Origin: Enterococcus lactis
Lineage (GTDB): Bacteria; Bacillota; Bacilli; Lactobacillales; Enterococcaceae
Assembly (NCBI RefSeq): GCF_015751045.1
Contig: NZ_BNJW01000007.1
Span: 1-64,000 of the forward strand
DNA: 64,000 nucleotides
Direction of reading: 5' to 3'
Numbering within the stretch: the first letter of the stretch is position 1; every line of letters begins with the position of its first letter. The notes under the pieces were generated by a model that was given only the letters and a program-made list of their open reading frames with translations, did no database searches and had not been told where the DNA came from. Positions 16,706 to 27,999 of the stretch are shown here, in pieces. The position numbers and the translations under genes are program-made.

Positions 16706-17467
16706 CTATCGCGTTAAATATTTTGTATACTCTTCTGTATGAAGCAATCGTTTAGCATTTTCGACACGTTCTTTTGTAGGTGGTTCGATTCCTTCTAATG
16801 GATATTTCAAACCAAGTGTTTCCCACTTGTATTTTCCCATCGTATGGTAAGGAAGGATCTCTACTCTGTCTACATTTGACAAGGTTTGGATAAAGTTGTC
16901 TAGTCGGATCAAATATTCATCATAATCACTTCGCTCAGGAACTAGTACATGACGAATCCAAACCGGTTTGTTGATTTTTGACAAATATTGAGCCATTTCT
17001 AGAATATTTTCATTGTCCCAATGCGTTAGTTTTTTATGCTCTTCATTATCGATGTGTTTGATATCAAATAACAGTAAGTCTGTATACTTCATCAATTCTT
17101 GAAAACGAGAGAAGAAGGGTTCTTCATACGTAAAAGGTTTTCCGCATGTATCCAATGTAGTATGCATTTCCCGCTCTTTTGCTTTTTTAAACAGTTCGAT
17201 CAAAAAATCGATCTGCAATAGAGGCTCTCCGCCACTAACAGTAATACCACCTTTATCTCCCCAGTAAGGTCTGAAGCGTTCCGCTTTATCTAAAAGTTCA
17301 TCTGCTGAGTACTCTTTCCCTCCGCCAATATTCCAAGTATCAGGATTGTGACAGAATTGGCAACGCATGCGGCATCCTTGCATAAACACGACAAAGCGCA
17401 GTCCAGGGCCGTCTACTGAACCGAAAGTTTCGATAGAATGAACATAGCCGATTGTTTTTTCTTCCAT
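16706..17467 (-). CDS. pflA: Pyruvate formate-lyase activating enzyme
   Basis: 253 residues, a radical SAM enzyme. The [4Fe-4S] motif CX3CX2C is GCRMRCQFC (Cys32, Cys36, Cys39), and SGGEPLLQ is the SAM-binding GGE motif. It abstracts hydrogen from the glycine of PflB to make the glycyl radical under anaerobic conditions. It follows pflB after 243 bases that hold a hairpin, which probably lowers pflA expression relative to pflB. Confidence 0.97.
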   Translation of the reverse strand: MEEKTIGYVHSIETFGSVDGPGLRFVVFMQGCRMRCQFCHNPDTWNIGGGKEYSADELLDKAERFRPYWGDKGGITVSGGEPLLQIDFLIELFKKAKEREMHTTLDTCGKPFTYEEPFFSRFQELMKYTDLLLFDIKHIDNEEHKKLTHWDNENILEMAQYLSKINKPVWIRHVLVPERSDYDEYLIRLDNFIQTLSNVDRVEILPYHTMGKYKWETLGLKYPLEGIEPPTKERVENAKRLLHTEEYTKYLTR

Positions 17468-17573
17468 TTAAATTCACATCTTTTCTTTGATTTCATTTTA
17501 AGTACAAGTTAGCTGTCGAAGCGAAGCTTTTTGAACAAAATTTTTCGCAATCACCGCTTCGTTATGTGTAAAA

Positions 17574-17611
17574 TTTACAGGGACGGAACATACATGTCCT
17601 GCCCCTGTAAA
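17574..17611 (-). terminator. Weak intergenic hairpin between pflB and pflA
   Basis: TTTACAGGG and CCCTGTAAA form a 9-bp stem, followed on the minus strand by ATTTTAC, a poor U-tract. Likely a partial terminator or processing site that tunes the pflB:pflA ratio. Confidence 0.55.
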
Positions 17612-17710
17612 TCGTGTCTTTCAAATAAGCATACTGATCATTCGATTATGATGCGAAGGATATCTAACGATCTTTCGGCACTGAGTCGAAAGGCTGTTTC
17701 CTAAACTTTT

Positions 17711-19942
17711 TTACATTCTGTCGTGTGAAGTTCTCATCAAGACATCTAGTTGTTGTTCTCTTGTCAAGTCACGGAATTTAACTGCATAACCAGATACCCG
17801 GATCGTCAAGTTCGGATATTTCATTGGATTTTCCATTGCATCACGCAATAGATCATTACTGAATACATTGACATTCAAATGATAAGCCCCTTTTGAGAAG
17901 TATCCATCTAAGACATTACGCAAGTTTTCGATTCTTGTATCTTGTTCTTTTCCAAGACCAGAAGGATTGATTGTTTGGGTATTTGAAATTCCATCCAATG
18001 CACAGCCGTAATTCATTTTAGCTGTTGAGTTCAGGCTAGCTAATAACCCACTTTGTTCTGCATTGTAACTTGGGTTTGCTCCTGGCGCAAGTGGTTTTCC
18101 AGCTTCACGGCCATCAGGAGTATTTCCTGTATTTTTACCGTAAACAACATTTGAAGTAATCGTCAATAATGAAGTTGTTGGTTTTGAGTTGCGGTAAGTT
18201 TTATGACGTTTGATTTGTCCCATGAAGTATTCCAAGATCCATGAAACTAATTCATCTGCACGGTCATCATCATTTCCGTATTTAGGGAAGTCGCCATCTA
18301 CTTCAAAATCAACTGCTATTCCTTTTTCATTACGGATTGCTTTTACTTTTGCATATTTGATGGCTGACAAGCTGTCTGCCGCATGAGAGATTCCAGCAAT
18401 ACCTGTAGCAAATGTGCGTTGCAAGTCAGAATCCATCAAGGCAAGCTGAGCTGCTTCATAAGAATACTTATCATGCATGTAATGAATGATGTTCAACGTA
18501 TTGACATATAGTTCTGCTAACCAATCCATCATATTCATGAAGTTATGTTTCACTTCTTCAAAATCTAGTACTTCTGATGTGATTGGACGATATTCTGGTC
18601 CAACTTGGGCGCCAGTCACTTCATCGACCCCACCATTGATAGCATATAATAGTGTTTTAGCCAAGTTAGCACGAGCACCAAAGAACTGCATGTCTTTTCC
18701 AACAACTGTTCCTGATACACAGCAAGCAATCGCACAATCATCAGAACCCCATTGTTCACGAAGCTGATTGTCATTCTCAAACTGAATCGAAGAACTTTCA
18801 ATAGCGATTCGGCTCGCATATGTTCTGAATCCTTCTGGAAGGTGTTCAGAGTACAAAACAGTCAAGTTTGGTTCTGGTGAAGGTCCCATATTTGTCAATG
18901 TGTGAAGCAGACGGAAATCATTCTTTGTCACTAATGAACGACCATCTAAGCCCATACCAGCAATGGATAAAGTAGCCCAGATAGGGAAACCTGAGAATAA
19001 TTGGTTGTATTCAGGTGTACGCGCGAATTTGACCATACGTAATTTCATTACTAAGTGATCGATCAATTCTTGCGCTTCTTTTTCTGTGATTACTCCATTA
19101 TCCAAATCACGTTGGATATAGATATCAAGGAATGCTGAGATACGTCCGATTGACATCGCAGCGCCATTTTGTGATTTGATTGCTGCTAAATAACCGAAGT
19201 ATAACCATTGGACAGCTTCTTTTGCATTTGCAGCTGGTTTAGAGATATCATAGCCGTATTTTGCAGCCATTTCTTTCATTTGTGCTAATGCACGATATTG
19301 TTCAGTGATTTCTTCACGTAAACGAATCACTTCTTCACTCATCGTATGATAACCAGTCATATCATGATCTTTTTTCTTTTGTTCCATCAAATAGTCGATT
19401 CCATACAATGCCACACGACGATAGTCGCCGATGATACGTCCGCGACCGTAAGCGTCTGGAAGCCCTGTAATGATTTTGTTTTTACGAGCTGCACGCATTT
19501 CGGCAGTATAGGCATCAAACACCCCTTGATTATGTGTTTTGCGCCAGTCAGTGAAAATATGTGTTAATTCATCGTTTGGTGTATAGCCATTGCTTTTCAG
19601 CGCATTGTTAGCCATATTGATTCCACCGAACGGCATGAATGCTTGTTTCAAAGGTTTGTCTGTCTGTAGACCGACGATTTTTTCCAAATCTTTATCCAAA
19701 TAGCCTGCATCGTGGGAAGTAATAGTTGATACGATTTCTGTATCCATATCATAGACACCGTTACGTTCGAATTGGATATCATTCAGCTTTTGCAATTCAT
19801 CCCATAATTTTTCTGTTGCTTCTGTTGGGCCTTCCAAAAAGCTGTCATCACCGCGATATTCAGTGTAGTTGTTTTGAATAAAGTCTCTAGTGTCTACGCC
19901 TTCTTTCCATTTGGTACCTTTAAATCCATTCCATTGCTCCAT
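17711..19942 (-). CDS. pflB: Formate acetyltransferase (pyruvate formate-lyase)
   Basis: 743 residues, usual length. The active-site cysteine pair is Cys407-Cys408 in ACCVSG, and the radical glycine is Gly718 in RVSGYAV, 26 residues from the end. Converts pyruvate and CoA to acetyl-CoA and formate in mixed-acid fermentation. Start ATG 19942 with TAGGAGG upstream. It has its own promoter about 50 bases before the start; upstream sequences contain possible Rex and CcpA sites (weak). Confidence 0.98.
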   Translation of the reverse strand: MEQWNGFKGTKWKEGVDTRDFIQNNYTEYRGDDSFLEGPTEATEKLWDELQKLNDIQFERNGVYDMDTEIVSTITSHDAGYLDKDLEKIVGLQTDKPLKQAFMPFGGINMANNALKSNGYTPNDELTHIFTDWRKTHNQGVFDAYTAEMRAARKNKIITGLPDAYGRGRIIGDYRRVALYGIDYLMEQKKKDHDMTGYHTMSEEVIRLREEITEQYRALAQMKEMAAKYGYDISKPAANAKEAVQWLYFGYLAAIKSQNGAAMSIGRISAFLDIYIQRDLDNGVITEKEAQELIDHLVMKLRMVKFARTPEYNQLFSGFPIWATLSIAGMGLDGRSLVTKNDFRLLHTLTNMGPSPEPNLTVLYSEHLPEGFRTYASRIAIESSSIQFENDNQLREQWGSDDCAIACCVSGTVVGKDMQFFGARANLAKTLLYAINGGVDEVTGAQVGPEYRPITSEVLDFEEVKHNFMNMMDWLAELYVNTLNIIHYMHDKYSYEAAQLALMDSDLQRTFATGIAGISHAADSLSAIKYAKVKAIRNEKGIAVDFEVDGDFPKYGNDDDRADELVSWILEYFMGQIKRHKTYRNSKPTTSLLTITSNVVYGKNTGNTPDGREAGKPLAPGANPSYNAEQSGLLASLNSTAKMNYGCALDGISNTQTINPSGLGKEQDTRIENLRNVLDGYFSKGAYHLNVNVFSNDLLRDAMENPMKYPNLTIRVSGYAVKFRDLTREQQLDVLMRTSHDRM

Positions 19943-19993
19943 TGTATGGACCTCCTAAATTTCTGTTTTATGTAACAGTTTTTACGTGATTAG

Positions 19994-20021
19994 TATAACA
20001 CAGCGCCTTATCTTTGCAAGG
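19994..20021 (-). promoter_or_regulatory. Promoter of pflB
   Basis: Minus strand: TTGCAA (20021-20016), 16-bp spacer, TATACT (19999-19994). About 80 bases further upstream, TTGTGAA at 20103-20109 followed by TTCA is a partial Rex-operator match (11 of 14). Confidence 0.65.
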
Positions 20022-20161
20022 GTTTTCTTGTTTTTTATTTAACAATTTTTATGTTTTATCTATGTATATTGCAAGTAACGTTGATATACCAATATTTAAG
20101 TATTGTGAACACTTTCATCTTTTTTTGCAAACGTATAAGGATTTATTAAAAACAAATGAAA

Positions 20162-20199
20162 AAGAGGGGCCATCTGTATTAATACAGATGGCCCCTCTT
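20162..20199 (-). terminator. Terminator of parE-parC
   Basis: A perfect 38-base palindrome (AAGAGGGGCCATCTGTATT and its complement) immediately after parC, followed by UUUUUC on the minus strand. Confidence 0.9.
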
Positions 20200-20218
20200 C
20201 ACTAAAATACCATAACAG

Positions 20219-22669
20219 TTATGATTCGATGAAAATCTCAGGAGCATCGATAACTTCGATGACTTCTCCACCTTTTTTCTCGTCCATAGCAAACGAACCA
20301 TTCGATGTTCGATCACCTATAGGAAAATCCGTTGGATCAATCGTTATCTGTTGTCCTTTTTGATTCATCAAGATTGTTTCTTTTGATCTTCCTTCCGACA
20401 TATAGATAATACGGTGCGGATTTTTTTTCAGCTCACGCATGACCGTCACTCCCCGCTTCGCACGTGAAGTTTGGCTGATTTCTTGAGCAAGCATGCGTTT
20501 CACAGCTCCTCGCTGAGTAACGATTACGATCGGCGTATCTCCGTCTGCTAACACAAGCAGCCCATTGACAATCCTATCTCCATCTTTCAAATTCATAGAC
20601 TTCACTCCAGCTGCCTTTGCTCCAACAACGGGAACATCTGTTAAAGGATAGCGCAAGCCCATTCCTTGATGCGTTACTAAGAACACATCTAAGCCTGGCT
20701 GGTCTTCTTTCAGATATACAGCAATAAGTTCATCTTCTTCCGCCTTTAGCTTCATACAGCTGAGCGGACGGCTCTTGTAGGTGCGCCATGGTTCGAACTC
20801 TGTCATTCGTGTTTGCTTGATCAATCCATTCTTGCTGATGAATACAAATGTTTTCTCTGCTTGGATTTTTTGATATGGGAAAACAGCTAAGATCGATTCA
20901 TCTACAGACAGATTGGAGATTGTTTGAGAAATGTGTTCGCCAGCATCTTTCCATTTCAAATCGGGTAGTTCATGAACAGGACGGTAGATCACATTTGCTT
21001 TATTCGTAATCAGAAGAACATGGTCCAATGTGCTCAATTCACCTGAGTACAGCAAGTAGTCGCCTTCTCGCATCCCGATTTCTTCTGGTTTCGAAGCACT
21101 ATAAGAACGAAGGCTTGTTCGCTTCACATAGCCTTCTCGTGTCACACTGACGATTACGTCTTCTTGCGCCACTAAAACTTGCGTATCGATTTTGATTTCT
21201 TCGATTTCGTCTTCGATTGTCGTCAGACGAGCGGAAGAGTAATTTTTTTTCACTTCTCGCAATTCTTTTTTCATAACAGAGAAAAGCTCTTTGTCGTTTG
21301 AAAGGATTTTATTCAACTCTGTGATTTGTGCAATCAAGCTTTCAGATTCCTTTTGAAGCTCTGTGATATCTGTGTTCGTCAAACGATATAGTTGCAATGT
21401 GACGATTGCTTCTGCTTGTTCTTCTGTAAATTGGAAAACGTCGACTAAATTCTTTTTGGCGTCTTTTTTGTCTTTACTCTCACGAATCGTTGCGATTACT
21501 TCATCCAGAATCGATAAAGCTTTCATCAGGCCTTCCACGATATGCTGTCTTTTTTGAGCTTTGGCTAAATCGAATTGGCTGCGTTTTGTTATGACTTGCT
21601 TTCGATGCTCGATATAACTTCTTAAAATGTCTTTCAGTCCAACTTGATGCGGAGTCATATGATCGATAGCGACCATATTGAAATTGTAATTGATCTGTAG
21701 CTCAGTGTTTTTGAACAAATAATTCAGAATACCTTGAGCGTTGGCGTCTTTTTTCAATTCAACGACAATTTGCAGACCAGTTCGATCACTTTCATCTCGT
21801 ACTTCAGCTATTCCATCGATTTTCTTATTCAAACGGATCTCATCCATTTTTTTCACCAATGTCGCTTTATTTACTTCATATGGGATTTCAGTGATCACGA
21901 TTTGCTGTTTATTGCCCTTCATTGCTTCTATCTTTGTTTTCGAACGAAGAATAACTTTTCCTCGCCCTGTTTCATAAGCTTTTTTGATTTCATCTTTTCC
22001 TTGCAAGATCCCTCCTGTTGGAAAGTCAGGTCCAGGAATATATTCCATCAATTTTTCAAGGCTCGCTTGTGGATGATCGATCATATAGATTGTGCCGTCG
22101 ATCACTTCAGCTAAGTTATGCGTCGGGATTTCTGTCGCATATCCAGCAGATATACCTGTCGATCCATTGACTAGAAGGTTTGGGTATCGAGCTGGAAGGA
22201 CTGTTGGTTCTTTTTCTGTATCATCAAAATTCCACACGAGATCGACTGTTTCTTTTTCGATATCTGCTAGCATCTCTCCACTTAACTTGGATAATCTGGC
22301 TTCAGTATAACGCATCGCAGCAGGTGGATCACCGTCCATACTCCCGTTATTTCCGTGCATCTCGATCAGTACTTCCCGCAACTTCCAATCTTGGCTCATG
22401 CGGACCATCGCTTCATAAATACTGCTGTCACCATGAGGATGATAATTCCCCATGATATTTCCGACAGATTTTGCTGATTTACGGAATCCTTTGTCATACG
22501 TATTGCCATCTTTGTTCATGGCAAATAATATCCGGCGTTGTACTGGTTTCAATCCATCACGGATATCAGGCAGTGCACGTTCTTGGATAATATATTTGGA
22601 ATAACGTCCGAAGCGGTCACCCATCACTTCTTCTAAAGTTAATTCTTGTACTTCTTGTCGATTTTCCAT
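20219..22669 (-). CDS. parC: DNA topoisomerase IV subunit A
   Basis: 816 residues. GyrA/ParC breakage-reunion domain with the catalytic Tyr in the AAMRYTEARL segment (~residue 120), then six beta-propeller repeats. The quinolone region reads HPHGDSSIYEAMV: Ser82 and Glu86 correspond to E. coli ParC Ser80 and Glu84 and are both the susceptible-type residues. Together with ParE it decatenates daughter chromosomes. It lies 11 bases downstream of parE, with AGGAGG before the start, so it is one operon. Confidence 0.97.
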   Translation of the reverse strand: MENRQEVQELTLEEVMGDRFGRYSKYIIQERALPDIRDGLKPVQRRILFAMNKDGNTYDKGFRKSAKSVGNIMGNYHPHGDSSIYEAMVRMSQDWKLREVLIEMHGNNGSMDGDPPAAMRYTEARLSKLSGEMLADIEKETVDLVWNFDDTEKEPTVLPARYPNLLVNGSTGISAGYATEIPTHNLAEVIDGTIYMIDHPQASLEKLMEYIPGPDFPTGGILQGKDEIKKAYETGRGKVILRSKTKIEAMKGNKQQIVITEIPYEVNKATLVKKMDEIRLNKKIDGIAEVRDESDRTGLQIVVELKKDANAQGILNYLFKNTELQINYNFNMVAIDHMTPHQVGLKDILRSYIEHRKQVITKRSQFDLAKAQKRQHIVEGLMKALSILDEVIATIRESKDKKDAKKNLVDVFQFTEEQAEAIVTLQLYRLTNTDITELQKESESLIAQITELNKILSNDKELFSVMKKELREVKKNYSSARLTTIEDEIEEIKIDTQVLVAQEDVIVSVTREGYVKRTSLRSYSASKPEEIGMREGDYLLYSGELSTLDHVLLITNKANVIYRPVHELPDLKWKDAGEHISQTISNLSVDESILAVFPYQKIQAEKTFVFISKNGLIKQTRMTEFEPWRTYKSRPLSCMKLKAEEDELIAVYLKEDQPGLDVFLVTHQGMGLRYPLTDVPVVGAKAAGVKSMNLKDGDRIVNGLLVLADGDTPIVIVTQRGAVKRMLAQEISQTSRAKRGVTVMRELKKNPHRIIYMSEGRSKETILMNQKGQQITIDPTDFPIGDRTSNGSFAMDEKKGGEVIEVIDAPEIFIES

Positions 22670-22680
22670 CAGGTGACCTC

Positions 22681-24780
<2,100 letters not shown>

Positions 24781-24803
24781 CTAGAAAAGGTCGTGAAAAA
24801 AAA

Positions 24804-24842
24804 GAGGTTAGATGAGAAATCAATTTTAATTATCTCCTAACC
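24804..24842 (-). terminator. Probable terminator of the CoA-binding protein gene
   Basis: Minus strand GGTTAGGAGA pairs with TCTCATCTAACC with a small bulge, followed by a run of eight U residues. Confidence 0.6.
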
Positions 24843-24891
24843 GCTTTTTCGACATTCCTCTCTATCGATCATCTCTTCTTTGTGGTCATTT

Positions 24892-25326
24892 TTATTTTTG
24901 GTTTTCTTTCAACTTACCAAGTTCAATCTTGATACAGCGATCCATTACGATGTCTGTGCGTCCTGCTTTTCTTAGCATCTCATCTGCTTCTTCGTTTTCG
25001 ATCCCTAGTTGTGCCCAAAACACTTTAGCATCGGTTTTCAAAAAATCAGCTGCTATTTCAGGCAAAAATTCGCTCCGTCTAAATACATCTACGATATCGA
25101 TTGGATCATCGATTTCTGTTACATTCGCATAAACTTTCTCTCCTAGAATTTCTTCACCAGCCAATAATGGATTTACTGGTATGATTTTATATCCATTGTC
25201 TTGCAATACCTGTGCAACCATGTAACTTGTTCGCTCTGGTTTATTGCTCAAGCCTACGACGGCAATATTTTTTGCTTCTTTCAAATAGTTAAAAATCGTT
25301 TCTTGTGTTGGATTTTTTATAGACAT
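24892..25326 (-). CDS. CoA-binding domain protein (YccU-like)
   Basis: 144 residues from the ATG at 25326 (AAGGGGTG nine bases upstream; the GTG at 25335 overlaps it). A single Rossmann CoA-binding domain of the succinyl-CoA-synthetase alpha type: IAVVGLSNKPERTSYMVAQ near the start, then IIPVNPLL and the VFWAQLGI strand. Stand-alone proteins of this family bind CoA but have no established reaction. Cytosolic, monocistronic, between parE and plsY. Confidence 0.88.
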   Translation of the reverse strand: MSIKNPTQETIFNYLKEAKNIAVVGLSNKPERTSYMVAQVLQDNGYKIIPVNPLLAGEEILGEKVYANVTEIDDPIDIVDVFRRSEFLPEIAADFLKTDAKVFWAQLGIENEEADEMLRKAGRTDIVMDRCIKIELGKLKENQK

Positions 25327-25389
25327 TTCTGTCACCCCTTGCTTTTCTTTTTATTTCATCTATTATACTTGTATCTTTCATTTTTTCAA

Positions 25390-25418
25390 TTGTTCCTGTT
25401 ACCTATTCATGCTAAAAT
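25390..25418 (+). promoter_or_regulatory. Promoter of plsY
   Basis: TTGTTC (25390-25395), 17-bp spacer, TAAAAT (25413-25418) with an extended -10 TG; the start codon is about 35 bases on, with GAGAGAGGG in between. Confidence 0.65.
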
Positions 25419-25452
25419 AAAGGATAGTTTTCAACTTGAGAGAGGGTAAAAA

Positions 25453-26091
25453 ATGAAATTGATCTTATTACTTATTTTAGCATATCTTTTAGGTTCTATT
25501 CCTTCCGGTGTCTGGATCGGCAAATTGTTTTTCAAAAAAGATATCCGGCAACATGGGAGCGGTAATACTGGAACCACCAATACATTTCGGGTATTAGGCA
25601 AAACCGCCGGGATCGTTGTCCTTCTTATGGATATTTTAAAGGGTACATTGGCTACTTGTCTGCCGATGATTTTTCACCTTTCTGGGACTAACCCTCTTTG
25701 GTTTGGGGTATGTGCGATTCTTGGTCATACATTTCCGATATTTGCTGGGTTTAAAGGAGGAAAAGCTGTTGCGACAAGTGCAGGAATGCTTTTAGGATTT
25801 AATCCTGTATTTTTTGTTTATTCCTGTATCATTTTTATCGTTAGTCTATTTTGTACAAGTATGGTGAGTTTGAGCAGTATGATCAGTGCAGCGTTGATCA
25901 CTTTATCCACGATCGTCCTTCCTTATGTAGCTCCTGTGATTTTGGCTAAGCCCAATTGGTTGCTGACGATCATTGCCTTTTTAGTCTCTTCCTTTATCTT
26001 CTATCGTCACAAAGACAATATCAAGCGTATCAGAAACCATACGGAAAGTCGAATCCCATTTGGTTTGAACAGCAGCAAGAAAAAATCCTGA
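25453..26091 (+). CDS. plsY: Acyl-phosphate:glycerol-3-phosphate acyltransferase
   Basis: 212 residues, polytopic membrane enzyme with about five helices and the three PlsY motifs: [10 protein letters not shown] near residue 16, [12 protein letters not shown] near 36 (glycerol-3-phosphate binding), and [11 protein letters not shown] near 103. Transfers an acyl group from acyl phosphate to glycerol-3-phosphate, the first step of phospholipid synthesis in Gram-positives. Divergent from the CoA-binding gene; a strong terminator follows. The C-terminal tail is basic and cytoplasmic. Confidence 0.97.
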   Translation: MKLILLLILAYLLGSIPSGVWIGKLFFKKDIRQHGSGNTGTTNTFRVLGKTAGIVVLLMDILKGTLATCLPMIFHLSGTNPLWFGVCAILGHTFPIFAGFKGGKAVATSAGMLLGFNPVFFVYSCIIFIVSLFCTSMVSLSSMISAALITLSTIVLPYVAPVILAKPNWLLTIIAFLVSSFIFYRHKDNIKRIRNHTESRIPFGLNSSKKKS

Positions 26092-26119
26092 CACTTTTTC
26101 AGTCCAAAGAGATAAAACA

Positions 26120-26147
26120 GGAGTGTGACAAATCCATGTCACACTCC
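26120..26147. terminator. Terminator between plsY and the epimerase gene
   Basis: GGAGTGTGAC pairs with GTCACACTCC across a short loop, followed by CTTTTTT. It is also the right-hand end of the dispersed repeat described at 26120-26199. Confidence 0.85.
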
Positions 26148-26199
26148 CTTTTTTCGAACAAACGATGTTCCAGAAGCTGACCACTTCTGCCACAACCTC
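26120..26199 (-). repeat. Dispersed repeat, short copy
   Basis: Read on the minus strand: GAGGTTGTGGCA, a TCAGC block, CTGGAACATCGTTTGTTC, then a hairpin ending GTCACACTCC. The same order of blocks recurs at 49768-49971 with ~120 extra bases inside. The ends GAGGTTGTGGCA and GGAGTGTGACA are imperfect inverted repeats, as in a small non-autonomous element or REP-like family. Confidence 0.5.
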
Positions 26200-26235
26200 C
26201 TATTACTTGATGTAGAATAGCTTTTTTACACCCTC

Positions 26236-27111
26236 TTACTTCACTGTGATCGAATATTTTGTCTTGAAGATTTCATGGGCACCTAGTTGATTGATTCCTA
26301 CTTTTTCCATCAAGTTTCCACTGCTATTCACCGTGTCAGCAATTCCACACCATGGTTCGATACACACGAAAGGGGCTTCTTTTGGATAAGGAGACCAGAT
26401 TCCTACATAAGGCATATCTTTATAGCTTAAAGTTATGCTATGGTAAGATTTTTCACTCCGAATGGCGTACGCATTTAGTCCTCTTGTTTCAAAAACCAAT
26501 GCATCTTGATCAAAAAGCTCCCGATTCAAAGCCAAATTCGTATTTGTTTGTCCTAACGTCTTTTGATCCATATCAATGAATGGGCCTTTCAAAGGCAGGC
26601 GTAATCTTGATTTCAATGGAGAAAATGCTAGATAAAAGTCTTCGAATGACAATCCTTCTTCAAGAGGTACATTGAAAGCAGGATGTCCACCGATAGAAAA
26701 GAACATTTCTTCTTCACCTGTATTTGCTACTTGGTAATGGACCGTGATACCGTCTCCTCCTAATTCATAACTAATCACTAATTCAAAATCAAAAGGATAT
26801 TTTTCTAATGTCTCCGGTGTATTCCGCAAGATGAAACTAGCCATTTCTTGTCCATGTTCAATGACTTCAAAATCCATATCTCGGGCAAATCCATGTTGTC
26901 CCATTTGATATGTTTTCCCTTGGTAAACATACTGGTCATCTTTTAAGCGTCCAACAAAAGGGAATAAAACTGGTGCATGTCTACCCCAATACGCTGGATC
27001 ACCTTGCCAGATATACTCTAAACCGTGTTCTTTTGATTTTAAACTGATCAATTCCGCACCGTGTTCAGCGATTTCAGCGATCAGCTGGTCATTTTGAATA
27101 ATAACAGTCAT
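26236..27111 (-). CDS. Aldose 1-epimerase family protein (LacX/YeaD-like)
   Basis: About 291 residues. ATG at 27111 is preferred because GGAGG is seven bases upstream; an ATG two codons earlier is too close. Galactose-mutarotase fold with HGAELISLKSKE near the N-terminus, FPFVGRLKDDQYVYQGK near residue 50, and GGHPAFNVPLEEG near 150 (conserved His). WCGIADT near the C-terminus completes the family pattern. It probably interconverts alpha and beta anomers of a sugar or sugar phosphate; specificity is not readable. Monocistronic. Confidence 0.88.
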   Translation of the reverse strand: MTVIIQNDQLIAEIAEHGAELISLKSKEHGLEYIWQGDPAYWGRHAPVLFPFVGRLKDDQYVYQGKTYQMGQHGFARDMDFEVIEHGQEMASFILRNTPETLEKYPFDFELVISYELGGDGITVHYQVANTGEEEMFFSIGGHPAFNVPLEEGLSFEDFYLAFSPLKSRLRLPLKGPFIDMDQKTLGQTNTNLALNRELFDQDALVFETRGLNAYAIRSEKSYHSITLSYKDMPYVGIWSPYPKEAPFVCIEPWCGIADTVNSSGNLMEKVGINQLGAHEIFKTKYSITVK

Positions 27112-27149
27112 TGCCATTCCTCCAACTTCGACTTACTTTTTAAAATGGG

Positions 27150-27188
27150 AAGGCTGGAGCAAACATCTATATCCGCCCCAGTCCCCTT
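27150..27188 (-). terminator. Probable terminator of codY
   Basis: Minus strand AAGGGGACTGGGGC pairs with GCTCCAGCCTT with two interruptions; the U-tract is short. Immediately after codY, last gene of the block. Confidence 0.5.
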
Positions 27189-27192
27189 GTTT

Positions 27193-27984
27193 CTAATAAC
27201 TATGTTTTGCCAATTCGTCTTTAAAACGGGAATTCAATACTTTTAAATAAGTTCCCTTCATGCCTAACGAGCGAGATTCAATGATTCCAGCTGATTCCAA
27301 TTTTCGTAAAGCATTGACGATCACAGAACGAGTGATTCCGATGCTATCGGCGATGTTAGAAGCAGTCAAACGTCCTTCATCTCCATCCAATGCTTCAAAA
27401 ATGGCTTGTACAGCCTTTAACTCGCTGTAAGACAATGTGTTGATTGCCATTTGAACAGCCGTTGCACTCCGTACATCAGCTTCGATACTTCGAGACTTCT
27501 GATAAAGGATCTGCATACCGACAACCGTAGCTCCATATTCTGCTAAGACGAGATCGTCATCTGCAAACGATTGTTCCACGCGAGATAAAATGATCGTCCC
27601 CAGACGTTCGCCAGCTCCAAAGATTGGAACGACAGTCGTCAAACCAAATGGGTATTTTTCTCTTGACTCTACCGGAAACGCAGTAATATCACTTGTAATC
27701 GGGATATTAGCTTCAGTTTTCATCAGCTGTGCCACTGTATCAGTGTAAGATTCAGGAAATTGTTTCTCAACAAACATTGTTTTGATTCGTTCATTATTCA
27801 CATCGTGGCGTTCATTATAACCTAGTAATACTCCGTCACTTCCTATGATATAGGTGTTGCTGTCAAGAATACCACCTAATGTGACAGCCATTTTATCGTA
27901 AGGCAAATCTGCTTGCATGTCAAAAGTATTCTTTTGCTGCAAAAGTGTGTTTATCTTGCGGGTTTTCGTTAGCAAGTCTGTCAT
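27193..27984 (-). CDS. codY: GTP-sensing global transcriptional repressor CodY
   Basis: 263 residues, canonical CodY. N-terminal GAF domain with branched-chain amino-acid and GTP sensing (MAVTLGGILDSNTYIIG; FPVESREKYPFGLTTVVP), long linker helix, and C-terminal winged HTH ASNIADSIGITRSVIVNALR. It represses amino-acid uptake and biosynthesis in rich medium. Cytosolic. It closes the conserved order xerC-hslV-hslU-codY seen in Bacillus; start ATG with CGGAGG upstream, 15 bases after hslU. Confidence 0.98.
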   Translation of the reverse strand: MTDLLTKTRKINTLLQQKNTFDMQADLPYDKMAVTLGGILDSNTYIIGSDGVLLGYNERHDVNNERIKTMFVEKQFPESYTDTVAQLMKTEANIPITSDITAFPVESREKYPFGLTTVVPIFGAGERLGTIILSRVEQSFADDDLVLAEYGATVVGMQILYQKSRSIEADVRSATAVQMAINTLSYSELKAVQAIFEALDGDEGRLTASNIADSIGITRSVIVNALRKLESAGIIESRSLGMKGTYLKVLNSRFKDELAKHSY

Positions 27985-27999
27985 TGTCGTCCTCCGATT

